A stretch of 12,096 nucleotides of DNA, from positions 1 through 12,096 of the forward strand of contig JAKSCY010000651.1 of NCBI GenBank assembly GCA_022360355.1. The letters are read 5' to 3'. The first letter of the stretch is position 1, and each line of letters begins with the position of its first letter. The DNA is from Chlorobiales bacterium (GTDB lineage Bacteria; Bacteroidota; Chlorobiia; Chlorobiales; Chlorobiaceae). Position numbers and translations under genes: made by a program. Below are positions 1 to 8,089 of this stretch, piece by piece. The notes beneath the pieces were generated by a model. It ran no database searches. It was not told where the DNA came from and was given only the letters and a program-made list of their open reading frames with translations.

Positions 1-740
1 ACTCCGGCAAGACGAAAATAATCCATCGCACGCAGAATATCGTACCTCCATCGTGAAGGATAAGAAAGCATCAGCATTTTCCTGTCTATCACTTCACCGG
101 TTCGATCGGATCGAAACAACTTGTGCATGAGCAAAAACTCTTTTGCTTTCAGCTCTGCCGCTTGCAGTTCTTCAAGCCTGTATGTGTATTCGTTCCTTAT
201 ATACTCCTGAATCCCCTCGACAACGGAAATCGTTGAATGCATTGAGCTGTGCACCGCTCCTTTTCCGTTGGAGTAACAATTAAAACCGCCATCGGGCATA
301 TGTTCTGCAATCAGGAAATCCACAATCGAGCGCAGCTCCCCTTCTTCCACCCCGAAATAAGAAGCATAGTTTAAAAACATGCCGTTGACACAGACATCAC
401 TTTTCTTATCGGCCCCTATAGGATATATGCCGCCATCCGGTCCTTTAAGTTTCTGCGTCATGCTTGAGAGCGTCTCGCGTATCTCTTTGTTATTCTGCGA
501 TATACCGAGGTTCTTCAGATCCAGAACCGTGTAATGCGTCGAGATCCATTTTGGCTGATAAAATCCTTGTCCCCAATGCCCGTCTTCTTTACGGAATGAA
601 AGAAAACGCGCACCCCAGCCCTCAAGGGCTATTTTGTCTTGCAGCTCTCTTTTTTCGGAGTGAAACAGGTCACGGTAGACCTGATATTGAATCGAGACAT
701 CCCCCTGGAGCAGCCAGTCTATTATCTCACGTTCATTCAT
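1..740 (-). CDS. Prenyltransferase/squalene-cyclase-repeat-like protein (3' end cut by window edge)
   Basis: An open minus-strand frame runs from ATG at 738-740 to the window edge, 246 codons without a stop, so the C-terminus is missing. It was read directly from the reverse complement. The start is supported by purine-rich AGGAGAAGAAGG just upstream. The protein begins MNEREIIDWLLQGDVSIQYQ. It carries repeat-like segments reminiscent of the alpha/alpha-barrel fold of terpene cyclases and prenyltransferases: DGHWG at 53-57, a KWISTHYTVLDLKNLGI segment at 64-80, DGGIYP at 102-107 and another DGGF further on. Related bacterial proteins are usually about 300 aa and annotated as hypothetical or squalene-cyclase-like. 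I see no DxDD or other cyclase catalytic motif in the visible part, so an enzymatic role is not shown. It lies downstream of aspS, separated by a terminator, so it is probably transcribed separately. Fold assignment is fairly likely; function unknown. Confidence 0.75.
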   Translation of the reverse strand, partial: MNEREIIDWLLQGDVSIQYQVYRDLFHSEKRELQDKIALEGWGARFLSFRKEDGHWGQGFYQPKWISTHYTVLDLKNLGISQNNKEIRETLSSMTQKLKGPDGGIYPIGADKKSDVCVNGMFLNYASYFGVEEGELRSIVDFLIAEHMPDGGFNCYSNGKGAVHSSMHSTISVVEGIQEYIRNEYTYRLEELQAAELKAKEFLLMHKLFRSDRTGEVIDRKMLMLSYPSRWRYDILRAMDYFRLAG

Positions 741-770
741 TGCCTTCTTCTCCTGGTAAAACAGTCCATA

Positions 771-802
771 AAAAAGCCGCGCAAGAAATTTACGCGGCCT
801 TT
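771..802 (-). terminator. Rho-independent terminator after aspS
   Basis: On the minus strand a six-base-pair GC stem (GCCGCG/CGCGGC, 776-781 and 793-798) with an 11-base loop is followed directly by six T residues. A-T pairs flanking the stem could extend it. It lies about 60 bases past the aspS stop and ahead of the next minus-strand gene, where a terminator is expected. On the plus strand the stem is followed only by CTTTCT, so the minus orientation is the better one. Confidence 0.75.
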
Positions 803-805
803 CTC

Positions 806-868
806 CATTCACCAATCACTATTTTCTTGTCACAACAAACTATTCACGCTTTTCTCGTCACTTGTCAC
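806..868 (-). repeat. Degenerate tandem heptamer array (GTGANNN) across the aspS stop
   Basis: On the plus strand, TCAC cores begin at 809, 816, 830, 844, 858 and 865, all separated by 7 or 14 bases. On the minus strand this is nine consecutive 7-base units starting with G, six of which have an exact GTGA core: GTGACAA, GTGACGA, a degenerate unit, GTGAATA, a degenerate unit, GTGACAA, a degenerate unit, GTGATTG, GTGAATG. The first unit encodes the last residues of AspRS (Ser-Asp-Lys), and the second supplies the TGA stop. Heptameric tandem repeats are known in several bacterial groups. This one looks old because the phase is kept while the units have drifted. Confidence 0.7.
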
Positions 869-2678
869 TCTCTCCTTGCTCCTTTACATCGAGCTTCAAG
901 CTCAGTTCACGAAGCTGGAGAGGTGAAACCTCTGCCGGAGCAGCCATCATAAGGTCTTCTGCCTGCTGGTTCATCGGGAAGGCGATTACCTCGCGGATAT
1001 TCTGCTCGTCGCGCAGGATCATCACCATACGGTCAAGCCCTGGAGCGATTCCTCCGTGCGGCGGGGCTCCCATTTTAAAAGCTTCTATCATGTGACTGAA
1101 CCGCTTGTCCACTTCGGCCCTGTCATACCCGGCAATCTCGAACGCCTTGTACATGATATCGGGGCGGTGGTTTCTGATTGCACCACTGGACAGTTCGATG
1201 CCGTTGCAGACGATATCGTACTGATAGGCAAGAATATCGAGTGGATCCATGGTTTCCAGCGCCTTCATTTCGCCCTGCGGCATGGAGAACGGGTTGTGGG
1301 AAAACTCGATTTTCTTTGCTGCTTCGTCGTATTCGTACATCGGAAAATCGACAATCCAGCAAAAAGAAAGCTCATCCTGGTCGAGATCAAAAAGATCGGA
1401 GAAGTACTCCCTCATCCCTCCCATGATCTTGCAGGTACGCTCCCATTTGCCCGCGCCGAAAAACACGACGTCTCCTGTTTCTATCTGCAGGCGCTCTTTC
1501 AGCTCGTTCATCTCATCATCGGAGAGAAACTTGACAATCGGTCCTTTCGGGCCTTCTTCCTTGTATTGAATATAGGCCAGGCCGGCAGAACCAAGATCTT
1601 TTGCTCTTCTCTCAGCCTTGTCGTAAAACTGCCGGGACTCGTTGCCGTGTCCCTTGAGCACCATGGCCTTGATGCAGTTGCCTTCTTTTGTATTACCGGC
1701 AAATACCTTGAACGACGAGTTGACGAAAAGATCGGTCACATCCTGAAGTTCCAGCGGAACCCGAAGATCCGGTTTGTCGGAGCCGTAACGGTTCATCACA
1801 TCGCGGTAGCTGATCCTCGGGAACGGGAACTGTGTGATGCGCTTCCGGCTCATGGTTTCCGTCAGGTGCTTGAACATACCTTCAAGGATCTGGAACAGAT
1901 CATCCTGCTCGATAAACGCCATTTCCATATCTATCTGGTAGAACTCACCGGGGCTTCTGTCCGCACGGGCATCCTCGTCACGGAAACACGGCGCTATCTG
2001 GAAATACCTGGGGAAACCTGAAACCATCAACAATTGCTTGAACTGCTGCGGGGCTTGCGGCAGTGCATAGAATTTTCCCGGATGCAGGCGGCTCGGCACA
2101 AGAAAGTCCCTGGCCCCTTCCGGCGAGCTTGAGGTAAGAACAGGGGTCTGGATTTCCTGAAACGCACGGTTTTCGAGATAACGCCGGACTTCGCTGATCA
2201 GCCTGCTGCGATACTTGATGTTCTGGTGAATCTTTTCACGGCGCAGATCGAGAAAACGGTACTTGAGGCGAAGCTCTTCGGATGTCTGCAGCTCGTCTGC
2301 AACAGGAAACGGAAGAGGAACCGCATTGCTTTCAACACTGACATCCTCAACAATCACCTCGATCTCACCGGAAGCAAGGCGCGGGTTTATCGTTTCTTCC
2401 GAACGCCGCACAACAACACCCCCGACACAAATGACCGACTCTGCATGCAGTTTCTCGGCTTTGCTGAACAGCTCCTCCTTTTCCGGCTGAATGATCAACT
2501 GGCAAATACCGGTATGATCCCGGAGATCGATAAAAATCAATCCACCGTGATCCCTTTTTCTATGGACCCATCCTGCTACGGCTACCGTCTTGTTTTCAAA
2601 TTCCGTGTTTAAACGTCCGCAATAATGTGATCGAAAACGGTTCTGCAAATCGTCCGAGGTTCCGACAGATGCACTCAT
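858..2678 (-). CDS. aspS: Aspartyl-tRNA synthetase, bacterial type
   Basis: Class II cytoplasmic enzyme that activates Asp with ATP and loads it on tRNA. The 606 aa match the usual bacterial length of about 590. An N-terminal OB-fold anticodon-binding domain (about 30-135) carries [16 protein letters not shown] at 39-54. The class II core follows, with [16 protein letters not shown] at 177-192, motif 2 [10 protein letters not shown] at 232-241 and motif 3 GIAPGLDRM at 543-551. The bacterial GAD insertion lies at roughly 300-430. His44 sits where non-discriminating AspRS enzymes have His (His31 in Pseudomonas aeruginosa) and E. coli has Leu30. This hints that it also makes Asp-tRNA(Asn) for a GatCAB amidotransferase. 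The ATG at 2676-2678 has no clear ribosome binding site but gives the expected N-terminus. It lies 83 bases after the tau stop of dnaX, and a terminator follows. Its last three residues come from a repeat (see 806-868). Confidence 0.97.
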   Translation of the reverse strand: MSASVGTSDDLQNRFRSHYCGRLNTEFENKTVAVAGWVHRKRDHGGLIFIDLRDHTGICQLIIQPEKEELFSKAEKLHAESVICVGGVVVRRSEETINPRLASGEIEVIVEDVSVESNAVPLPFPVADELQTSEELRLKYRFLDLRREKIHQNIKYRSRLISEVRRYLENRAFQEIQTPVLTSSSPEGARDFLVPSRLHPGKFYALPQAPQQFKQLLMVSGFPRYFQIAPCFRDEDARADRSPGEFYQIDMEMAFIEQDDLFQILEGMFKHLTETMSRKRITQFPFPRISYRDVMNRYGSDKPDLRVPLELQDVTDLFVNSSFKVFAGNTKEGNCIKAMVLKGHGNESRQFYDKAERRAKDLGSAGLAYIQYKEEGPKGPIVKFLSDDEMNELKERLQIETGDVVFFGAGKWERTCKIMGGMREYFSDLFDLDQDELSFCWIVDFPMYEYDEAAKKIEFSHNPFSMPQGEMKALETMDPLDILAYQYDIVCNGIELSSGAIRNHRPDIMYKAFEIAGYDRAEVDKRFSHMIEAFKMGAPPHGGIAPGLDRMVMILRDEQNIREVIAFPMNQQAEDLMMAAPAEVSPLQLRELSLKLDVKEQGESDK

Positions 2679-2761
2679 GATATTGGATAGGACATGTTGA
2701 TAAATTGAAAGACCTGAATATGATGAATTTTTAATGAATATGGAAACCCTCTGAAAACTGA

Positions 2762-3397
2762 CTAATAAACAAGTTCGCCGCCGAACTCCCTGATCAGAAA
2801 TTTTACAACTTCGTTGTCTTCAGACAACTCCCTGAAAAGGGAAAATATTGTCTGTCCCTTTGTATCGGCATCTTTCTCCTCATCGTAACTGATATGCAGT
2901 TTCACCGGCAGTCCGTAAAATTCTTCGAGTTCCCGGGCGAGAAGCCCTGCGTCATGCAGGAGTTCTTCGCAGGAGAACTTTTTGGAACAGTTCATATGAA
3001 GAATCCCATGCGAGAATGATGCCAGTTCACAGGAACGCAGATGCGTGACAATGATCTTGTAATTTTTCTTCAGCAGAACATCGAGAAACTGCTTCCATTC
3101 AACCCTGAATTTTTGTACCTCGGCAACACCATCGAAAGGCTGTGACAAATCGGGCCGGCCTTTCGTGATACCGGAAGCCGGTAACATCGAAAGACGTTTT
3201 TCGCTTTTCGCGAACTTCGAGAACTTGTCCTGCCATGAAGAAAAATCTACTGATGCCGGAGGAACAACCGGGGTCGCATGTTTCAAAGGCTTCCCGGAAG
3301 GCTCTTTTTCTTCAGAAGACGACGGCGATGCAAGAGCAGGCTCAGGTTCAGACTCGGACAGCGCCGGAGCATGCGCAGCCGGTTTTACACTACGGGC
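2762..3397 (-). CDS. dnaX: DnaX tau-specific C-terminal region, reached only by -1 recoding
   Basis: This is the second part of dnaX, in the -1 frame relative to 3385-4581. Starting from GCC at 3397, right after the A-run, the frame is open for 211 codons to TAG at 2762-2764. The first 45 or so residues form a Pro/Ala/Ser/Glu/Lys-rich linker, as between domains III and IV of tau. A folded part follows, containing [17 protein letters not shown] and [18 protein letters not shown] stretches and ending FGGELVY. In other bacteria the tau C-terminal domains bind the replicative helicase and the polymerase alpha subunit. The only start-like codon near its beginning is TTG at 3284-3286, inside the linker and with no good ribosome binding site. 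It is therefore best read as the continuation of the upstream frame: 395 + 211 = 606 aa, close to E. coli tau (643 aa). Independent translation from TTG is a less likely alternative. Confidence 0.85.
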   Translation of the reverse strand, partial: ARSVKPAAHAPALSESEPEPALASPSSSEEKEPSGKPLKHATPVVPPASVDFSSWQDKFSKFAKSEKRLSMLPASGITKGRPDLSQPFDGVAEVQKFRVEWKQFLDVLLKKNYKIIVTHLRSCELASFSHGILHMNCSKKFSCEELLHDAGLLARELEEFYGLPVKLHISYDEEKDADTKGQTIFSLFRELSEDNEVVKFLIREFGGELVY

Positions 3398-4581
3398 TTT
3401 TTTTTTTCAGATGCCTCTTCTCCTGAAGGCACCGCTGCCGGCTGGGACCCTGAAGGGCGAGCTACCTCTATGAGTTTGAGCAGAACCAACTCGAACCGGA
3501 ACTGATACTCAAACTGGAATTTAAGTTCTTTCTGGGCCTGGAGAAGCAGGTCGATCATCTGCATCACGATGGAGGAATTAAAATGTACCGTGTCACGCTG
3601 GTAACGTTCCTTGACCGCTTCCGGCCGTTCAATCAGCCGTGTCGATCGAAGGTTGTAGACAACGAGAAAGTTTCTCAGGTGCTCTATGAGCTTTTCGAGA
3701 AAATCCTGCTCATCGTACCCGTTGTCGATAACAAACCTCGCAACGTCGAGCATTTTTTTAGGGTCCCCTTCCGCAACGGCATCGGTCACCGCGAAGAAGT
3801 GATCATCATCGATATAGTTCAGCAGTTCGGCAACCCTGTCGTAACGGATGGAGTGTTCGTCATCCCGCTCAATGGCAAATGCGATAACCTGATCGAGAAT
3901 GCTTTGTGCGTCGCGCATCGATCCCTGTGCTTTCCTGCCGATAAGCTGCAGGGAGTCACTGTCAACATGGAGTTTTTCCTCTTCACAGATACCCTGTAAC
4001 TGTTTTTCCATATCCGTCAGAGGAATCCGCTTGAAATTAAACCGCTGACAACGGGACGCGATTGTGGCGGGTATCTTGTGCAACTCGGTAGTCGCAAAGA
4101 TAAAAATAGCATGAGCCGGCGGCTCCTCAAGCGTTTTCAGAAATGCGTTGAACGCCGCCGTCGAAAGCATATGTACCTCGTCGATAATATAGACCCTGTA
4201 ACGCCCTTTCTGCGGCCCGTAACGGACATTCTCCCTGAGCTGCCGGATATCATCAACGCTGTTGTTTGATGCAGCATCGAATTCTGAAATATTGAGACTG
4301 GTTCCTTCTTCGAAGTCACGGCAGCTTTCACATTCGCCGCAGGGCTCGGTCACATCTTTGAGATACACCGGGTCCTCGATCATTTTGCTGCAGTTGACCG
4401 CTTTGGCGAACACTCTTGCCGCGGTTGTTTTCCCTACTCCGCGGAGACCTGAAAAAATATAACCATGCCCCACCCTTCCCAGCCGCAGGGAGTTCTGGAT
4501 AGTACGGGTAATGTGTTCCTGTGCCGTTATATCGGCAAACTTTCTTGGCCTGTATTTTCGGGCTATAACCTGATAACTCAT
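3385..4581 (-). CDS. dnaX: DNA polymerase III clamp-loader subunit gamma/tau (zero-frame product, gamma-like)
   Basis: AAA+ ATPase of the clamp loader, which opens the sliding clamp and loads it at primed DNA. Visible motifs are Walker A (GLRGVGKT, 45-52), four zinc-binding cysteines (Cys64, 81, 84, 87), Walker B with DE at 134-135 (IIDEVHML), and the SRC motif (176-178) with the arginine finger. Sensor 2 (GSMRDAQS, near 218-225) and the collar domain III follow, to about residue 370. The ATG at 4579-4581 has AAGGT a few bases upstream and gives the classic DnaX start MSYQVIARKYRPRKF. The zero frame stops at 398 aa, immediately after a Lys run, giving EKKKPVV-stop. This is about the size of E. 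coli gamma (431 aa). The tau part follows in the -1 frame, so full-length tau would be a join of 4581-3397 and 3397-2762. It starts 61 bases after the yihY stop. Confidence 0.95.
   Translation of the reverse strand: MSYQVIARKYRPRKFADITAQEHITRTIQNSLRLGRVGHGYIFSGLRGVGKTTAARVFAKAVNCSKMIEDPVYLKDVTEPCGECESCRDFEEGTSLNISEFDAASNNSVDDIRQLRENVRYGPQKGRYRVYIIDEVHMLSTAAFNAFLKTLEEPPAHAIFIFATTELHKIPATIASRCQRFNFKRIPLTDMEKQLQGICEEEKLHVDSDSLQLIGRKAQGSMRDAQSILDQVIAFAIERDDEHSIRYDRVAELLNYIDDDHFFAVTDAVAEGDPKKMLDVARFVIDNGYDEQDFLEKLIEHLRNFLVVYNLRSTRLIERPEAVKERYQRDTVHFNSSIVMQMIDLLLQAQKELKFQFEYQFRFELVLLKLIEVARPSGSQPAAVPSGEEASEKKKPVV
3394..3424 (-). promoter_or_regulatory. dnaX: Programmed frameshift/transcript-slippage site in dnaX (A10 run)
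   Basis: The minus strand has ten consecutive A (3407 to 3398) followed by GCCC. Its last seven bases with the G form A AAA AAG in exactly the codon phase of the E. coli dnaX slippery heptamer. Upstream, AGGAG (3424-3420) and GAGG (3417-3414) resemble Shine-Dalgarno sequences. GAGG ends ten bases before the heptamer, a spacing like the E. coli stimulator. Downstream, an imperfect GC-rich stem (GCGC/GCGC plus partial outer pairs) is possible but starts some 20 bases away, too far to be a convincing stimulator. RNA polymerase slippage on A10, as in Thermus thermophilus dnaX, would give the same frame by inserting one A. Confidence 0.8.
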
Positions 4582-4642
4582 GCTTACCTTTTTTCGTCAT
4601 GACTTAAAAGCCAAAACGGAATATACTAAAATTGCATACTGA

Positions 4643-5950
4643 CTACCTTTCGTTGCTGTCCCGACCGGCATCCCCGTCTTCACCCTCCCTGCCCATGAAA
4701 ACAGCGAGCGGCTCGTCCATGTTCTCATGAAGAGTGCGCACTATACGCTCTTCAAGCTCACCCAGGCGACCATTTTCCCCATCCCTCACTCCACTGCCTT
4801 CGTCGCCGCTGAAGATTTCGGGAGGCATGACCGAATAAAGATCGTAGAGGGTAAACTCGCGGATGTCACAGCTTAACGCAAGCCCTCCGTCCGCTGTTAC
4901 ATGAGCAAGGTTGTTTTCTGTCAGAACACCAACAATGCAGCGCAGTCTCTGGCCGTTGATACCATCTCCGACAATAGCGTTTTTTTTAAGGTTGACATAC
5001 CGGCCGGCCTGCTGTCCCTGCCATATGTACTCCATAACCACAAGCACATCCCGCAAACCTTTCAGGGGACTGAATTTCGTCCTTGTTTTTGACACCGGCT
5101 GCATCGCACCGAGGCAATACACAAATTCAGCCCCGGAAAGCGCTACGACCCATATCAGGTATATCCAGAAAAAAAGCAGCGGCACCACTGACAGCGCCCC
5201 GTAAATATGTTCAAAGGTCGCGAATGTCGTCACATAAAACGAAAACCATTTTTTCGAAAGCTCAAACAGCATTGTCGCAAGTAGCGCACCCGAAGCAGCA
5301 TGCAGAAACTTCACCCTGCGATTGGGCACCAGCATATAAAGCAGAAAGAAAGCCAGAAACGAGTTGACCAGCGGAAGATAAGACAAAATGCGTGTTCTCA
5401 TTTCAAGCAGAGGGCCTTCGGTAAAAACCGTATACCATACATAAGAGCTTGCAACAAGACCGCTGCCGATGATAATAGGCCCGAGGGTAAGCACTGTCCA
5501 GTAAAGGGTAAACCCCTGCAGAACTTTTCTGGGGGCACGCACATCCCATATCTGGTTGATGGTATGATCCACGGTGGAAATGAGAAACAGTGCGATAATA
5601 AACAGAAAGATACCTCCGATGGTCGGAACCGTCGATGTTTTGCTGATAAATTCCAGGAAATATTCCCTCAGCATTTCACCGGAAGCAGGCACGAAGTTCT
5701 GCAGAATAAAGTCTTCTACATAGCGGTTGAAGTTTTCGAAAACCGGGGAAACACTGAGCACCGACAGCACTACCGCCATGAGAGGCACCAGCGACAGCAA
5801 GGTCTGAAAAGCCAGAGAGCCTGCGCTCAGGAGAACACGGTCCTGCATGAAGTTCCTCCACATAAACGGCAGGAATGCACGGGTAAAGCTCCAGAGGCCC
5901 GCCGCCTTATCTGTAAGAACACCTGCTATACTTTTATTGGATGCATCCAT
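4643..5950 (-). CDS. YihY/BrkB-family inner-membrane protein
   Basis: 435 aa membrane protein of the YihY (formerly BrkB or 'ribonuclease BN') family, function unsettled; the RNase BN label in old annotations is known to be wrong. Hydrophobic segments near 41-66, 111-133, 145-172, 188-208, 215-236 and 250-280 give the usual six spans. Family-typical stretches are SAGSLAFQTLLSLVPL near 42-57, HTINQIWDVR near 129-138, and the last-span pattern FFWIYLIWVVALSGAEF. After residue 285 comes a soluble C-terminal part with winged-helix-like character, ending in an acidic, Glu/Gly/Asp-rich tail of about 50 residues. The ATG at 5948-5950 is the first in-frame ATG, but no strong ribosome binding site precedes it, so the start is less certain than the family. 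It lies 50 bases after the transporter stop and 61 bases before dnaX, compatible with one transcript. Confidence 0.9.
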   Translation of the reverse strand: MDASNKSIAGVLTDKAAGLWSFTRAFLPFMWRNFMQDRVLLSAGSLAFQTLLSLVPLMAVVLSVLSVSPVFENFNRYVEDFILQNFVPASGEMLREYFLEFISKTSTVPTIGGIFLFIIALFLISTVDHTINQIWDVRAPRKVLQGFTLYWTVLTLGPIIIGSGLVASSYVWYTVFTEGPLLEMRTRILSYLPLVNSFLAFFLLYMLVPNRRVKFLHAASGALLATMLFELSKKWFSFYVTTFATFEHIYGALSVVPLLFFWIYLIWVVALSGAEFVYCLGAMQPVSKTRTKFSPLKGLRDVLVVMEYIWQGQQAGRYVNLKKNAIVGDGINGQRLRCIVGVLTENNLAHVTADGGLALSCDIREFTLYDLYSVMPPEIFSGDEGSGVRDGENGRLGELEERIVRTLHENMDEPLAVFMGREGEDGDAGRDSNER

Positions 5951-6000
5951 ATGCCGGGTGATTGCATCATGGCGAAAAGTAAAAGAAACTTAAATGTTTT

Positions 6001-7326
6001 TTACGAATAATCCCCACACTCAGGAACAATGGCACCTGAGCCATGCGTTGCGCTGGTGCGAACCCCGAGCATGAGCACAAGACCGATAGCGAAAAAGAGC
6101 AGCAGCGAAGCAAGAGCAATTCTCTGGTCACCTGCAAGAGAGGAAATAACGCCGAAAATCATCGGCCCGGCGATCGCAGAAGCTTTGCCGAACGTGCCGT
6201 CATAAAAACCGAAAAACTCCGTCACATGTTTTTTTGGTGTAAGCTTTGCCATCATTGAACGAGACGCAGCCTGAGACGATCCCATCGACATGCCGGCGAG
6301 AAGGCCGGTATAATAGAAAAACAGCTTTTCCCTGGTAAGAATCGCCATGATGATCACCACGCACCATATACAAAGTGTCAATACAATAGTCCTCTTCGGG
6401 CCTATTTTGTCGGTAACGATGCCAAACACCACAGATCCGATGATAGCCGTAGTCTGGACCACCATGAAAAACATGATCAACTCAGTGGTCGTAAAACCAA
6501 GCGTATTGTGTGCATAAATCGATGAGAACGCGATAATGGTAAGAATAGCATCATTGTAAAAGAAAAATGCCAAGAGAAAGCGGGCCAGGTCAGGATAGTC
6601 CATGATATGCTGTATCGTGTACTTTACTTCCCGGATTGATTTACCGATATAATGCATTTTCACCGGTGTCTTTTTCTCGTCCTTCAGTACAAGAAACAGA
6701 GGGGTTGCAAACACCGCGAAAAAAAGAGACACAAGAAAGAAACTCAAGGTAACGTTCGGGATATTTTCCGTGACAATTCCCCCTTTAAGCAAGGGAAAAA
6801 GAAGGAGAAGAATGCAGAGAGCTCCCAGGTAGCCCATGGCGAAACCGTAACCGGAAACCCTTCCGACACTGCGTTCGGAAGCAATTTCGGGAAGATACGC
6901 ATCATAAAAAACCAGACCGCCTTCAAATCCGGCATTTGCTGCAATAAAAAGAAGGGAAGCAACAAGCACATACCCCGGACCGGTAAACCCGAGCAAAGCG
7001 GTAGCAACAACCGACATCAGTGTAAACACCAAAAGAAACCGTTTCCTTCTGCCGGAAAAATCAGCGGCGGCCCCGAGAACCGGCGATATCAGTGCAATAA
7101 CAAGCATTGAAATACCGAGACTTGCCCCCCAGAGCGCATCGCCGAAAGACTCGCCTTCGCATATGACATTCTTGAAATAAAGGGGAAATGCAAACGTCAC
7201 CATCATGACACTGAATGATGTGTTTGCAAAATCAAACAGCAACCATGAAAACAGTTTGAACCCGTCACCCCGGGAAGACCAATTGCCGAACGTAAACCGC
7301 CCAAGCTTGTTTTTCGAGGTGCGCAT
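6001..7326 (-). CDS. MFS transporter, UMF1 (Atg22-like) family
   Basis: About 440 aa polytopic membrane protein. The N-terminal SWLLFDFANTSFS followed by FAFPLYFKN is the hallmark of the UMF1 branch of the major facilitator superfamily, which also includes yeast Atg22, a vacuolar amino acid exporter. The MFS loop 2-3 signature appears as GAAADFSGRRKR, and a matching DKIGPKR lies in the second half. About 11-12 hydrophobic spans are visible. Substrate cannot be told from sequence; bacterial members are mostly uncharacterised. Two starts are possible: GTG at 7333-7335 without a ribosome binding site, or ATG at 7324-7326 (MRTSKNKLGRF) with GAGG three bases upstream. I chose the ATG. The gene lies about 50 bases downstream of purQ on the same strand and may be co-transcribed with it. 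That alone does not show a purine-related substrate. Confidence 0.88.
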   Translation of the reverse strand: MRTSKNKLGRFTFGNWSSRGDGFKLFSWLLFDFANTSFSVMMVTFAFPLYFKNVICEGESFGDALWGASLGISMLVIALISPVLGAAADFSGRRKRFLLVFTLMSVVATALLGFTGPGYVLVASLLFIAANAGFEGGLVFYDAYLPEIASERSVGRVSGYGFAMGYLGALCILLLLFPLLKGGIVTENIPNVTLSFFLVSLFFAVFATPLFLVLKDEKKTPVKMHYIGKSIREVKYTIQHIMDYPDLARFLLAFFFYNDAILTIIAFSSIYAHNTLGFTTTELIMFFMVVQTTAIIGSVVFGIVTDKIGPKRTIVLTLCIWCVVIIMAILTREKLFFYYTGLLAGMSMGSSQAASRSMMAKLTPKKHVTEFFGFYDGTFGKASAIAGPMIFGVISSLAGDQRIALASLLLFFAIGLVLMLGVRTSATHGSGAIVPECGDYS

Positions 7327-7375
7327 TCGCCTCACAATTTTTTGCAGGTTTTCTGTTCAAGACAATGATTCCGGT

Positions 7376-8077
7376 CTAACCCAGAACGTACTCGACAAGC
7401 CCTTCGAACATCCTCGATCCGTCATTCGATCCGAGCCTTGCTTCACTGGCCCTTTCCGGATGAGGCATAAGACCGAGAACGTTTTTCTCTCTGTTTGAAA
7501 TCCCGGCTATCGCCGAAACCGAACCGTTGAGATTAGCCTCCCCGGTTATCCTCCCTTCCGGATCACAGTACCTGAAAACAATCTGGTCATGTTCTTCGAG
7601 ACTCTCTATCGTATCCTCGGGAGCATAATAATTGCCCTCTCCGTGAGCAACGGGAAGACTGAGCACTTCATTCTCTTCATAGCGTGCGGTAAACATGGTG
7701 CGGTTGTTTTCAACCTTGACATGCATATGGCGGCAGATAAACTTTTTGTCGCGGTTTCTCGATAAGGCACCCTCAAGGAGACCACATTCGAGCAGCACCT
7801 GAAACCCGTTACAGATGCCGAGCACAGGTCGGCCTTTACGTGCAAACGCTACCACCTCCTGCATAATAGGAGAAAATTGCGCTATCGATCCCGCCCTGAG
7901 ATAATCCCCGTAAGAAAACCCCCCGGGCAGAATGATGACATCACTCCCTTGCAGGTCGTGATCCTTGTGCCAGAGCATTTTGGTTGTGGTTTTCGAAAAG
8001 GAAGCGGCGGCAAATTCGGTATCATGATCACAGTTGGAACCGGGAAAAACAACAATCCCTATGGTAACAGTATCCAT
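7376..8077 (-). CDS. purQ: Phosphoribosylformylglycinamidine synthase subunit PurQ (glutaminase)
   Basis: Glutamine amidotransferase subunit of FGAM synthetase, the fourth step of de novo purine synthesis. It releases ammonia from Gln and passes it to PurL within the PurL-PurQ-PurS complex. The 233 aa are of normal length. Class I amidotransferase features are complete: FPGSNCD at 11-17, the oxyanion region PGGFSYGDYLRAG at 51-63, nucleophile Cys89 in GICNGFQ, and the catalytic His206 and Glu208 in MPHPER. The ATG at 8075-8077 begins 12 bases after the purS stop; the only nearby Shine-Dalgarno-like bases (GAAGG) abut the ATG, so translational coupling to purS is likely. purL is not in the window and must lie elsewhere. 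Confidence 0.97.
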   Translation of the reverse strand: MDTVTIGIVVFPGSNCDHDTEFAAASFSKTTTKMLWHKDHDLQGSDVIILPGGFSYGDYLRAGSIAQFSPIMQEVVAFARKGRPVLGICNGFQVLLECGLLEGALSRNRDKKFICRHMHVKVENNRTMFTARYEENEVLSLPVAHGEGNYYAPEDTIESLEEHDQIVFRYCDPEGRITGEANLNGSVSAIAGISNREKNVLGLMPHPERASEARLGSNDGSRMFEGLVEYVLG

Positions 8078-8089
8078 CCTTCGGTCTCT

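Noticed and set aside
464..952. Plus-strand frame of 162 codons spanning the aspS terminator
   Set aside because: It overlaps two real minus-strand genes plus a terminator and repeat, and no protein features are seen.
1056..2021. Plus-strand open frame of 321 codons
   Set aside because: It lies wholly inside aspS on the other strand, resembles no protein family, and aspS motifs are intact.
2672..2700. Tiny open frame (MSYPIS-stop) whose TGA overlaps the aspS ATG
   Set aside because: It is only six codons with no ribosome binding site and no attenuator-like hairpin, so a leader peptide is not supported.
2762..4581. dnaX as a pseudogene broken by a frameshift
   Set aside because: Both parts are intact, the break falls in the interdomain linker at a known type of slippery sequence in the E. 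coli phase, and dnaX is essential. A homopolymer sequencing error remains possible and is noted in the finding.
5300..6010. Plus-strand open frame of 236 codons
   Set aside because: It is antisense to the YihY-family gene, with a Lys/His/Gln/Arg-rich composition typical of a shadow of membrane-protein codons.
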